Positions 41,989-49,415 of a stretch of 53,982 nt of DNA are shown here, one piece after another. Origin of the DNA: Halomonas sp. GTDB taxonomy: Bacteria; Pseudomonadota; Gammaproteobacteria; Pseudomonadales; Halomonadaceae. Each line of letters begins with the position of its first letter. The first letter of the stretch is position 1. A model generated the notes under the pieces. That model did no database searches. It was not told the DNA's origin and was given only the letters and a program-made list of their open reading frames with translations. Location of the stretch: positions 1 to 53,982 of the forward strand of contig NZ_JAJUFQ010000029.1 in assembly GCF_029263665.1 (NCBI RefSeq). Direction: 5' to 3'. Made by a program: the position numbers and the translations under genes.

Positions 41989-43353
41989 TCAGGCGGTTGG
42001 GCGTGGTTCGCTGATGGTTGCGTGATGACGCCAGATCCACACTGCCATCAATAGTGCGGGGATGCCCAATGCCGAAGCAAGGATGAAGAAGCTGGAATAG
42101 CCCTGGGCTGCGACCACCAGGCCGCCGAAGCCGGACAGGAATTTGCCTGGCAAGGTCATCAAGGATGAGAACAGAGCATATTGGGTCGCGGTGTATGCCC
42201 TGGACGTCAGGCTGGACAGGAAGGCAATGAAGACGGCACTGGCCAGGCCATTGCTCAGGTTGTCGCCAGCGATGGTCAGTATCAGCAGGTGTATCTGGGC
42301 ACCGCTGACCGCAAGAAAGGCAAACATCAGATTGGTCAGTACGGTTGCTGCAGCACCTGCTATCAGAATGGGGCCAACGCCATAGCGAGCGACCAGCACA
42401 CCGCCAACCAAACCACCCAGCAGGCTCATGATGACCCCGAATACCTTGGTGACCGTGGCAATGGTTTCCAGTGAGAACCCCAGGTCCACATACAGTGGAT
42501 AGGCCATGGAAGCCATGGCCAGATCACTGATGCGGTAAATGGCAATGAAGATCAGCAGCACAAGGGCCTTGGTACCATAACGGCTGAAAAAGTCGATGAA
42601 AGGGCATACCACAGAGCCGATGAGCCAAGCACCTAGGCGCCGTAGCCAGGTGGGCTGATGACGGCTGGCACGCAGGAAGGCGCGCACCCGGGGTTCTTTG
42701 ATGAGTCGGCTGGCCAGGGTCTGACGCTTGGGTTCCGGGCGCAGCAATATGGTGATCATGCCGATGGCCATCAAGGCTGCCATGGTCAGGTAGGCCAGAT
42801 GCCAGGATTGTTCGGCGGCAATATAGAGTGCACCGGCACCTGCCATGATCAGGCCGCCGCGATAGCCGATGATGTACATGGAGGCCATGGCGGCCTGGGC
42901 CTTCTCCTCCGCGGATTCGATTCGAAAGGCGTCCAGGGTGATGTCCTGGGTGGCTGAACCGAAAGCTACCAACAGAGCAAAGGCTGCGACCAAGGGCAAT
43001 TGTCCTGCTGGGTTCAAGGTCGACAACCCTGCAAGTCCTGCCATGATCATGGCCTGGCCTGTCAGCATCCAGCTTCGTCGTTGGCCGAGCCAACGAGTCA
43101 GCAGGGGCAGAGGAAGAGCGTCGACAACAGGAGCCCAGAAGAACTTGATCGAGTACAGCAATCCAATCCAGGAAAAGAAGCCGATTGCTGCCACTTCCAC
43201 ACCACTTGAACGTAGCCAGGTCGTGAGTGTCGAAAACACCAGAAGGAAGGGCAGGCCTGCAGAGAAACCCAGAAACAGCATGGCCAGCACTGGAGCACGA
43301 AGGTAGATGGTTAAAGCCTCGAGCCAGCTTTGCTGTGAAGAAGATCCGGGCAT
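41989..43353 (-). CDS. ampG: AmpG-type muropeptide permease (MFS)
   Basis: 454 residues with about 12-14 membrane segments. AmpG imports GlcNAc-anhydro-MurNAc (peptides) during peptidoglycan recycling and influences AmpR-controlled beta-lactamase. The N-terminal segment LFLGFSAGLPFLLVFSTLTTWL and ATQDITLDAFRIE are characteristic. ATG 43353 has GGAGG 8 nt upstream and gives the right membrane topology; in-frame codons up to 43536 would add 61 non-conserved residues. An AmiD-type amidase that makes muropeptides is encoded 3.5 kb away. A TTCAAC / TATTTT promoter with 17-nt spacing lies upstream. Confidence 0.92.
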   Translation of the reverse strand: MPGSSSQQSWLEALTIYLRAPVLAMLFLGFSAGLPFLLVFSTLTTWLRSSGVEVAAIGFFSWIGLLYSIKFFWAPVVDALPLPLLTRWLGQRRSWMLTGQAMIMAGLAGLSTLNPAGQLPLVAAFALLVAFGSATQDITLDAFRIESAEEKAQAAMASMYIIGYRGGLIMAGAGALYIAAEQSWHLAYLTMAALMAIGMITILLRPEPKRQTLASRLIKEPRVRAFLRASRHQPTWLRRLGAWLIGSVVCPFIDFFSRYGTKALVLLIFIAIYRISDLAMASMAYPLYVDLGFSLETIATVTKVFGVIMSLLGGLVGGVLVARYGVGPILIAGAAATVLTNLMFAFLAVSGAQIHLLILTIAGDNLSNGLASAVFIAFLSSLTSRAYTATQYALFSSLMTLPGKFLSGFGGLVVAAQGYSSFFILASALGIPALLMAVWIWRHHATISEPRPTA

Positions 43354-43525
43354 GTATTGGCCTCCTGCCAGGTCATGCGGAGGAAAGCCCTCCGGACGGA
43401 TGGTAAAATAGGTGCTTTGCGCAAGCTGTTGAATTGTTACAGAGCCGCGTTGGTGATACCAGCCGTTCCATCGATGCAGTCGAGGAATGCTGGAAGTATG
43501 CCCACGGGCCGTTATCAGGAATGCT

Positions 43526-44053
43526 ATGAGCCTCACCGATAAAGTGGCTGCCGAACCGCGCTGGTATGTGATTCAGTGCAAGGGTGGAGAATCCTTTCGT
43601 GCCGTGGAGCATCTTGCCAATCAGGGCTATGAGCTGTTCCATCCGGTGCTGGAGGTGCAGAAGAAGCGTCGTGGGCATCTGGAATGGGTGCAAGAGCCGC
43701 TGTTTCCTTATTATCTGTTTCTGCGACTTGACCAGGTGGAAAGCAACTGGCGCCCGATCCGCTCTACTCGAGGCGTCCTCAAGATCGTGACCTTTGGCAA
43801 GTCGATGCCGGTACCGGTCGGTGACGACTTCATTGCCTTGCTGCGAGAACATGGCTCGACACGTCCTGAAGATGATCGCCAGCTGTATTTTCGTGCTGGA
43901 GAAACGGTGGAGATCAGCGAAGGCCCCTTCAAGGATCTTCAGGCCGTTTTCGAGAGCCATAAAGGGGAAGAACGGGCCATCGTGCTGCTCAATATGCTCC
44001 ATCGCCAGCAACGCCTTGAAATGCCCGTGACTGCGCTCAAGCGCCGTGACTGA
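43526..44053 (+). CDS. rfaH: Transcription elongation factor RfaH (NusG paralogue)
   Basis: 175 residues. RfaH binds RNA polymerase paused at ops elements and stops Rho-dependent termination in long LPS, capsule and secretion operons. The NGN domain has WYVIQCKGGESFRAVEHLANQ and EPLFPYYLFLRLD, with the TRGVLKIVTFG stretch of RfaH rather than NusG; the KOW domain (GETVEISEGPFKDLQAVFE) is complete. ATG 43526 is preceded by AGGAA. No ops element was found in this window, so its targets lie elsewhere. slyD follows 25 bp later. Confidence 0.88.
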   Translation: MSLTDKVAAEPRWYVIQCKGGESFRAVEHLANQGYELFHPVLEVQKKRRGHLEWVQEPLFPYYLFLRLDQVESNWRPIRSTRGVLKIVTFGKSMPVPVGDDFIALLREHGSTRPEDDRQLYFRAGETVEISEGPFKDLQAVFESHKGEERAIVLLNMLHRQQRLEMPVTALKRRD

Positions 44054-44078
44054 GGCCGAATATATGACAGGAGGGCCA

Positions 44079-44585
44079 ATGAAGATTTCCCCCCAGCGAG
44101 TCGTGACCTTGCACTATGTACTGACCAATGCACAGGGTGAAGTGCTGGATGACTCACGCAAGCGTCAAGAACCGATGGAATACCTGCATGGTCATGACAA
44201 CCTGATGGCCGCCCTGGAGCAGGAACTGGAAGGAAAAGAGGCTGGCGCGATATTGAGCGCTACGTTGTCGGCTGAGGATGCCTATGGTGTGCGCGACGAT
44301 GCGCTGGTACGCAAGGTCAGCCGCAGTGCCTTCCCCGTCTCCGAACTCAAGCCTGGCATGTCATTCCAGACCCGTGGTGAGGCTGGCCCACAGATTGTGA
44401 CGGTGCTTGAGGTGGATGATAGCAGTGTGCTGATTGACACCAACCACCCATTGGCCGGGCAGACGTTGTCTTATGACCTGGAAGTGCTGGATGTACGTGA
44501 GGCAACGCGAGCAGAGTTGGCGAAGGGCCATCCTCTGCCTCCAGGTACGGAATATTCACAGGTCGAGGACAAGAAAGTCTTGTGA
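44079..44585 (+). CDS. SlyD-like FKBP-type peptidyl-prolyl isomerase
   Basis: 168 residues. FKBP domain beginning RVVTLHYVLTNAQGEVLDDS, then the insert-in-flap chaperone domain (SATLSAEDAYGVRDDALVRKVSRSAFP) and the return FKBP strand NHPLAGQTLSYDLEVLDVREAT, the SlyD/SlpA order. The His/Cys metal-binding tail of E. coli SlyD is missing; the protein ends in a short TEYSQVEDKKVL. GGAGG precedes the ATG at 44079. The stop TGA (44583-44585) lies in an 18-bp duplication (TGTGATGAGA at 44581 and 44599) that repeats the TGA TGA in frame. Confidence 0.88.
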   Translation: MKISPQRVVTLHYVLTNAQGEVLDDSRKRQEPMEYLHGHDNLMAALEQELEGKEAGAILSATLSAEDAYGVRDDALVRKVSRSAFPVSELKPGMSFQTRGEAGPQIVTVLEVDDSSVLIDTNHPLAGQTLSYDLEVLDVREATRAELAKGHPLPPGTEYSQVEDKKVL

Positions 44586-44614
44586 TGAGAAAAAATCCTG
44601 TGATGAGAGCGCTC

Positions 44615-44814
44615 TATGAGATCAATTGAGGCTCAGGAGCTTTCCTTCTCTTGACCTGGGTCAGCATGTGAAACCGGAGCTGGCGTTAACATGTGCTCTA
44701 TCGAAACGCGGCAATGCATTCCCCTCCGCCGCGTGGCCCACAAGGCCGTTCGACCCTCGTCAGGGGAGGGGGAATACCCCCTTTTTTCAGCCGATCCTTG
44801 GATCGGCTTTTTTT
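44615..44814 (+). ncRNA. Candidate structured RNA ending in two terminators
   Basis: About 200 bp after slyD has no supported gene but is full of hairpins: GGCC-CACAA-GGCC (44735-44747), CCCT-CGTC-AGGG (44754-44766) and then two terminators. CCCCTCC at 44721-44727 could instead pair with GGAGGGG at 44765-44771, which overlaps the 5' arm of the first terminator, giving an antiterminator. It may be a small RNA, or just the 3' end of the slyD message. I do not recognise it, and no good promoter was found. Confidence 0.3.
44768..44814 (+). terminator. Two adjacent rho-independent terminators after slyD
   Basis: The first is GGGGG-AATA-CCCCC followed by TTTTTT (44768-44787). The second is AGCCGATC-CTTG-GATCGGCT followed by TTTTTT (44789-44814), one base later. 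Both point along the plus strand. Confidence 0.85.
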
Positions 44815-44890
44815 GTGCTCAAAATGTGGGAAAGCCCAAAGCGCTGGCAAAGAAAGGAAGAAAGATAGGAGAGCACAAATAGACGGGCAC

Positions 44891-44922
44891 AAAAAAGCCT
44901 GCAGGATCAAGCCCCGCAGGCT
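44891..44922 (-). terminator. Terminator of proS
   Basis: On the minus strand AGCCTGCGG (from 44922) pairs with the CCTGCAGGCT that ends at 44896, with TTTTTT following. It lies 60 bases beyond the proS stop. Between the two, two TTGATATC words repeat with a 15-bp period, so the proS TGA is followed by a second in-frame TGA. Confidence 0.75.
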
Positions 44923-44981
44923 GTACTCAGGCATCCATCAAGAGCCAGATATCAAAGAGCGGATATCAAAAAAAACGGGCA

Positions 44982-46703
44982 TCAACGTTTGATGGCATTC
45001 CCCAGGAAATCGAGAATGCTGTCCAGGGGGACCATGGTGGCATCAGTGTCACGGCGTCCCTTGTATTCCAGCTCACCGTTATCGAGGCTACGGTCTCCCA
45101 CTACCACACGGTGAGGTATCCCCATCAGTTCCTGATCGGCAAAGCGTGCGCCAGGGCGCAGGTCGCGATCATCCAGCAGCACATCGTAGCCAGCTTCAGT
45201 CAGGGCGTCGTGGAGACGCTCTGACTCTTCACGCACACGCTGGGACTTGTGGGCGTTCATCGGCACGATAGCGATCTGGAACGGTGCCAGGGCATCCGGC
45301 CAGATGATGCCGTTGGCATCGTGATTCTGTTCGATGGCAGCCGCCACGACACGGGTCACACCGATGCCGTAGCAACCCATCCAGGGATGGATGGCGCGAC
45401 CTGCATCATTGAGCACCGTGGCGTTCATGGCTTCACTGTACTTGCGGCCCAGCTGGAAGACATGGCCCACCTCGATACCGCGCTTGATCGCCAGTACACC
45501 TTGACCATCGGGAGAGGGATCACCCTCAACCACGTTACGGATATCGGCAACTCGGGGCAGTGCAGCATCGCGTTCCCAGTTGATGCCGAAATAATGCTTG
45601 CCATCGATATTGGCGCCAGCGCCGAAATCACTCATCAGAGCCACGCTGCGGTCGATGACGATCGGCATGTCGAGGCCGACAGGTCCCAGGGAACCGGGGC
45701 CAGCACCCACGATGGCACGAATCTCTTCCTCGTTGGCCATGGTCAGGGGAGCTGCCACCTCGGGTTGCTGCTCGGCCTTGATTTCGTTGAGTTCATGATC
45801 GCCGCGCACCAGCAGTGCGACCAGGCCGCCTTCGGCGCCATGCACCATCAAGGTCTTGATGGTCTTTTCGATGGGCAGGCCATGCTGCTCGACCAAGGTG
45901 GCGATGGTCTTGGCATTGGGGGTGTCGACCAGGCGAAGCTCCTCGCTTGGTGCCGGACGCTCAGTGTTGCTGCCCACTGGTGCGGGCAAGGCCTCGGCCT
46001 TCTCCATGTTGGCGGCGTAGTCAGACTCGGTGGAGAAGACGATGTCATCCTCGCCGGATTGCGCCAGCACGTGGAACTCATGGGAGCCCGTACCGCCGAT
46101 GGAGCCGTTGTCCGCGATGACCGGGCGGAAATCCAACCCAAGGCGAGTGAAGATGCGTGTATAGGCATCGTACATCTTCTGATAGGTGTCCTTGAGTGAC
46201 TCCTCATCGACATGGAAGGAGTAGGCGTCTTTCATGATGAACTCACGGGAGCGCATGACACCGAAGCGCGGACGGATCTCGTCACGGAACTTGGTCTGGA
46301 TCTGATAGAAGTTGACCGGTAACTGCTTGTAGCTGGAGATTTCCTTGCGCACCAGATCGGTGATCACTTCTTCATGCGTAGGGCCCACACAATAATCGCG
46401 CTGGTGGCGGTCAATCAGGCGCAGCAGTTCCGGGCCATACTGCTCCCAGCGGCCGGATTCCTGCCACAGTTCCGCAGGCTGTACGGAAGGCATCAGCACT
46501 TCCTGGGCTCCGGCCCGGTCCATCTCTTCGCGAATGATGCGCTCGACTTTGCGCAGGGTCTTGAGGCCCAGCGGCAGCCAGGTATAGAGCCCGGATGTGA
46601 GGCGGCGAATCATGCCTGCGCGCAGCATCAGCTGATGGCTGATGACTTCAGCGTCGGCAGGGGTTTCCTTCATGGTGGCGATGAGTAGCTCGGTGGCGCG
46701 CAT
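44982..46703 (-). CDS. proS: Prolyl-tRNA synthetase
   Basis: 573 residues, the bacterial-type ProRS with an internal editing domain. Begins MRATELLIATMKETPADAEVISHQL; motif 2 region RDEIRPRFGVMRSREFIMKDAYSF is split here only to show that it includes FRDE and the R-E-F-IMKDAYSF loop, and motif 3 reads GCYGIGVTRVVAAAIEQN. The editing (INS) domain is at about 230-400. ATG 46703 is preceded by AAGGAA; an upstream in-frame ATG at 46793 would add 30 residues. It is transcribed toward the slyD terminators. Confidence 0.95.
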   Translation of the reverse strand: MRATELLIATMKETPADAEVISHQLMLRAGMIRRLTSGLYTWLPLGLKTLRKVERIIREEMDRAGAQEVLMPSVQPAELWQESGRWEQYGPELLRLIDRHQRDYCVGPTHEEVITDLVRKEISSYKQLPVNFYQIQTKFRDEIRPRFGVMRSREFIMKDAYSFHVDEESLKDTYQKMYDAYTRIFTRLGLDFRPVIADNGSIGGTGSHEFHVLAQSGEDDIVFSTESDYAANMEKAEALPAPVGSNTERPAPSEELRLVDTPNAKTIATLVEQHGLPIEKTIKTLMVHGAEGGLVALLVRGDHELNEIKAEQQPEVAAPLTMANEEEIRAIVGAGPGSLGPVGLDMPIVIDRSVALMSDFGAGANIDGKHYFGINWERDAALPRVADIRNVVEGDPSPDGQGVLAIKRGIEVGHVFQLGRKYSEAMNATVLNDAGRAIHPWMGCYGIGVTRVVAAAIEQNHDANGIIWPDALAPFQIAIVPMNAHKSQRVREESERLHDALTEAGYDVLLDDRDLRPGARFADQELMGIPHRVVVGDRSLDNGELEYKGRRDTDATMVPLDSILDFLGNAIKR

Positions 46704-46914
46704 GGGTCCGCGGATTCCTTCAAAGCGAGATAACTGGGTTGCCGCTTGATCCCCGGGGAGGCGTATGTCCGGAGACTTTCGGCAAAGTGACAAGCATTGT
46801 ACGGCTAACCCGGGATCGCAGCAAAAGGGAAGCGTTCATACGGGCTGTGCATGGCACGGCAGGGAGAGCCAGGAGATTGACGGCAGGGAGAAGAGATCTA
46901 CAGGCGACTTGGCA
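46704..46914. other. Short gap between amiD and proS
   Basis: About 210 bp. It contains the proS leader and possibly its promoter; no terminator-like stem with a T-run was found for amiD. Short frames on the plus strand here lack ribosome-binding sites. Confidence 0.5.
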
Positions 46915-47907
46915 TCAGCTATCGAGTTTCTGCCAGGCGTCATTCTGGTAGCGCTCCAGCAGGGCCCAGAGAATGGCGCTGGTTTCGGTATCGGGCAGTC
47001 CGCGGTAGTCCGTGGGGCGAAAGTGCATCTGGAAAGCTCGTAGCGTGGCGCGGGTGGCGTCGTCCAGTTCGCCGCTGATGTCGAGCCTATAGCCCCAGGC
47101 AACCAGTGCCTGTTGCAGCGTGGCGAGGTCAACCGGTGCCGCTGCAAAGCGAGCACGGTAGTGATCTACCCGTTCCTGCTCGGGCCAGGCGCCGACGCCG
47201 GCGTCGTGAAGGCGCTTCCAAGGAAAGGCGGGACCTGGATCGAGCTTGCGCTCAGGAGCGATATCCGAATGGGCCAGAACGTGTTGTGGAGGGATATGGT
47301 GGCGTTTGATGATATCCCGAGCCAGCGCGATCAGGGCATCGATCTGTTGATCGGGATAGGGCATCCATTCAAGCCCTGGTGGTGTGATGTCCGGAGCGTC
47401 GCTACCGACCCAGGAGCGGTTTGGGCCAGCGTTGACGATCTCGATGCCGATGGAAGTGTCGTTGAGCCTGTTGCGTTGGCCCCACCGGCTGTCGCCGGCA
47501 TGCCAGGCGCGGCGAGATTCATCGACCAGTTGCAGGATGACGGGCTGGTTCTGCAGGCGTCGCGTCGGCAATGCCACGAGATAGTGACTGCTGACATGAG
47601 GGCCGGTGAGAATGCGCAGGGAGTCGGCCTGGTTCTCATCGGTGTAATGCAGCACCAGAAAATGGACCCTGCTGCTGTGTCCCTGGGCAGGATGACGATG
47701 ATCCACGACATAGCCATCCCGTTGTTCTACTGCAGGTCTCGCCTTGCTGTGAAACTCATGCGGTACATTGCCCTGGGTGCAGCCAGCAAGCAACAGGACA
47801 AGCGGTAGTACGGCAAGCAATAGTACGGCGCCATGTACAAGCGTTTTATGGAGTACAAGCGTTTTTTTGGGCACAAGTGCTTTATGGGCTGGCGCTCCTG
47901 CTGTCAT
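46915..47907 (-). CDS. amiD: AmiD-like N-acetylmuramoyl-L-alanine amidase lipoprotein
   Basis: 330 residues. Signal peptide with lipobox LLAGC (Cys 43), so an outer-membrane lipoprotein. The Amidase_2 fold has zinc-type His residues in FLVLHYT and VLAHSDIAPERKLDPG, and IGIEIVNAG; a C-terminal peptidoglycan-binding domain follows (LQQALVAWGYRLDISGELDDATRATLRAFQ). It cleaves the MurNAc-L-Ala bond of (anhydro)muropeptides. The start overlaps the DUF3307 stop by 4 bp (ATGA), which supports ATG 47907. The signal region is built from tandem repeats: three 18-bp units (47833-47886, encoding HKALVP, KKTLVL, HKTLVH) and two 15-bp units (47800-47829, AVLLL, AVLPL). Confidence 0.9.
   Translation of the reverse strand: MTAGAPAHKALVPKKTLVLHKTLVHGAVLLLAVLPLVLLLAGCTQGNVPHEFHSKARPAVEQRDGYVVDHRHPAQGHSSRVHFLVLHYTDENQADSLRILTGPHVSSHYLVALPTRRLQNQPVILQLVDESRRAWHAGDSRWGQRNRLNDTSIGIEIVNAGPNRSWVGSDAPDITPPGLEWMPYPDQQIDALIALARDIIKRHHIPPQHVLAHSDIAPERKLDPGPAFPWKRLHDAGVGAWPEQERVDHYRARFAAAPVDLATLQQALVAWGYRLDISGELDDATRATLRAFQMHFRPTDYRGLPDTETSAILWALLERYQNDAWQKLDS
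47800..47886. repeat. In-frame tandem repeats inside the amiD signal-peptide coding region
   Basis: Three 18-bp units at 47833-47850, 47851-47868 and 47869-47886 (core ACAAGCGTTTTATG on the plus strand) and two 15-bp units at 47800-47814 and 47815-47829 (AAGCNNTAGTACGGC). All units keep the reading frame. Confidence 0.85.
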
Positions 47908-48653
47908 AGCAAGGTCCTGACCAATAACCCTAATATCAGCGTACTGGAAACGCTGATAAGGGTGCCGAGAAGGACATATTCGGTCAGCTTGCGATCCCGC
48001 TGCTCCTTGAGGTCGCCATAGCGCAGAACGGATTTTGCCGCGATAACGATGCTGGCGGCCATCAACTGGTCGAACAAGGTCAGCGTCAGCAGCAATAGAC
48101 GTTCGAAAATGCCGATGCGGGCACCGGCTCGGCTCAAGGTGCCAGGGGCATCCAACTGGTCAGCCAGTGGTTTCATGATCATCGCGATAACCAGCGACAT
48201 CGGACGAGTCACGATCAAATAAGCTGCGATCAGGCCCAGCGCCTTGGGTGATGTCAGCTGGGTGAAGGCGGATTCGAGAGGAGCAAGGCTGCCGCTGGCC
48301 ATCAGCCAGAGCACTAGAATGACACTCAGGTGCAAGGCCTGATCGAGCAGGAACAGTGCCAGAGGATGTCGTGGGTAGCGTTGCTCCAGGCTTACCTTGC
48401 CGAGGTCGATCAACCAATGGCTGGTACCCAGCGCCAGTGCCATGAGCAGTAGCCAGCCACCCAGCGAGGCGGTCGTGATCGACATGGCCAGCAAGGCCAG
48501 AAGTGTATGCAGCAGCGCATGTTGCACCAGGCGCCAGGAACGCATGCCGTGTTCGCGACGATCACGGACCCAGTCAGTCGGCTGGAGGATAAAGTCACCG
48601 ACCAGGTGCGCGACCAGCAGGGCAAGCGGCAGGCTGGCATCCAGATCTGTCAT
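47904..48653 (-). CDS. DUF3307 membrane protein
   Basis: 249 residues with about five to six membrane segments. The N-terminal DUF3307 signature is LLVAHLVGDFILQPTDWV; after RSWRLVQHALLHTLLALLAM comes SHWLIDLGKVSLEQRY with conserved His and Asp, suggestive of an active-site or ion-binding cluster within the membrane. The function is unknown. In streptococci a DUF3307 protein (SatE) pairs with SatD in the acid-tolerance sat genes, and the same pairing occurs here. Overlaps both neighbours by 4 bp (ATGA). Confidence 0.85.
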   Translation of the reverse strand: MTDLDASLPLALLVAHLVGDFILQPTDWVRDRREHGMRSWRLVQHALLHTLLALLAMSITTASLGGWLLLMALALGTSHWLIDLGKVSLEQRYPRHPLALFLLDQALHLSVILVLWLMASGSLAPLESAFTQLTSPKALGLIAAYLIVTRPMSLVIAMIMKPLADQLDAPGTLSRAGARIGIFERLLLLTLTLFDQLMAASIVIAAKSVLRYGDLKEQRDRKLTEYVLLGTLISVSSTLILGLLVRTLL

Positions 48654-49330
48654 GCGTTCGACTCCGAACCGGTGAAAGGCAGGTGGCGGAAGTGATTCAG
48701 CGTAGCATCAAGCAGTTCCCAGCGGGCAACCTGCAGGCGTTTGTGTACGCTAGGTTGGCGGATGCCCAAGGCTTCGGCAAGCTGTCGTTGAGTGATGTTC
48801 TCTATCGCGAGTTTCATGGCCACGACTTCGGCCGATGCAGGTGACCACCCACCGATCATCTCATCCACATAGAGGATCAGAAGTGCATCGGCGGCCTGTA
48901 GTCGGGCACTGTTGTCAAAACAGTTTGGCGACATTTCGCTGAACGCATGGACGAGATGTCGCTGATCCTGGGACAGCATATCCAGAGCCCGGCCGGAGGT
49001 GACAAAAGGAGCATCGTCGGCATCGGTCAAGGAACTCGAAGGTGTCCAGCTCGAGGGGCCCACAGCGATGCTGAGACGAGCATCCCAGCGCTGGCCCTTG
49101 GGGCTGGCAGCAATCAGTTCGGCGCGCAGCATCACGGCAGCGTCGAGAGCGGCGCTGGCCATGCGCATGGCGAGTTGAAAGCCATCTCCGCGAAAGCGTG
49201 CGTGAGCACCCTCGAAACGGCTTGCCAGTCCATCGAGGGTATTGTCCAAGTGTCGATAGATTGCCTCGCGATCAGCTCGGCGCGAGGCAATCAGGTCACC
49301 CGTGATGACAGCAACGGCAGATGTTGCCAT
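48650..49330 (-). CDS. SatD-family protein with C-terminal helix-turn-helix
   Basis: 226 residues. The N-terminal SatD domain starts ATSAVAVITGDLIASRR and has FRGDGFQL and RLSIAVG. The C-terminal segment (NITQRQLAEALGIRQPSVHKRLQ, about 178-200 when read through) is a clear helix-turn-helix, so DNA binding is likely. ATG 49330 has AGGAG 10 nt upstream; a TTG at 49336 is too close to it. It is the first gene of an operon with DUF3307 and amiD, preceded by a promoter overlapped by two palindromes, its likely own operator. In streptococci SatD is linked to acid tolerance, but the mechanism is unknown to me. Confidence 0.85.
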   Translation of the reverse strand: MATSAVAVITGDLIASRRADREAIYRHLDNTLDGLASRFEGAHARFRGDGFQLAMRMASAALDAAVMLRAELIAASPKGQRWDARLSIAVGPSSWTPSSSLTDADDAPFVTSGRALDMLSQDQRHLVHAFSEMSPNCFDNSARLQAADALLILYVDEMIGGWSPASAEVVAMKLAIENITQRQLAEALGIRQPSVHKRLQVARWELLDATLNHFRHLPFTGSESNA

Positions 49331-49364
49331 GAGCAAGCAACTCCTGAACCTGTGGATGACATCA

Positions 49365-49415
49365 ACTATAGCCTTTTTGGGCTATATTTCAAATTTATAG
49401 CCTTTATGGGCTATT
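49365..49415 (-). promoter_or_regulatory. satD promoter overlapped by two palindromic operators
   Basis: Minus-strand -35 TTGAAA (49392-49387), 16-nt spacer, -10 TATAGT (49370-49365), 35 bases before the satD ATG. Palindrome A is TATAGCC-TTTTTG-GGCTATA (49367-49386), filling the spacer and touching the -10. Palindrome B is TATAGCC-TTTATG-GGCTATT (49396-49415), just upstream of the -35. The two start 29 bp apart. The layout is that of a repressor operator; autoregulation by the SatD helix-turn-helix is an inference. Confidence 0.7.

Noticed and set aside
45249..46199. 316-codon plus-strand frame within proS
   Set aside because: Antisense to complete proS.
47113..47808. 231-codon plus-strand frame within amiD
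   Set aside because: Antisense to amiD, which has intact amidase and peptidoglycan-binding domains.
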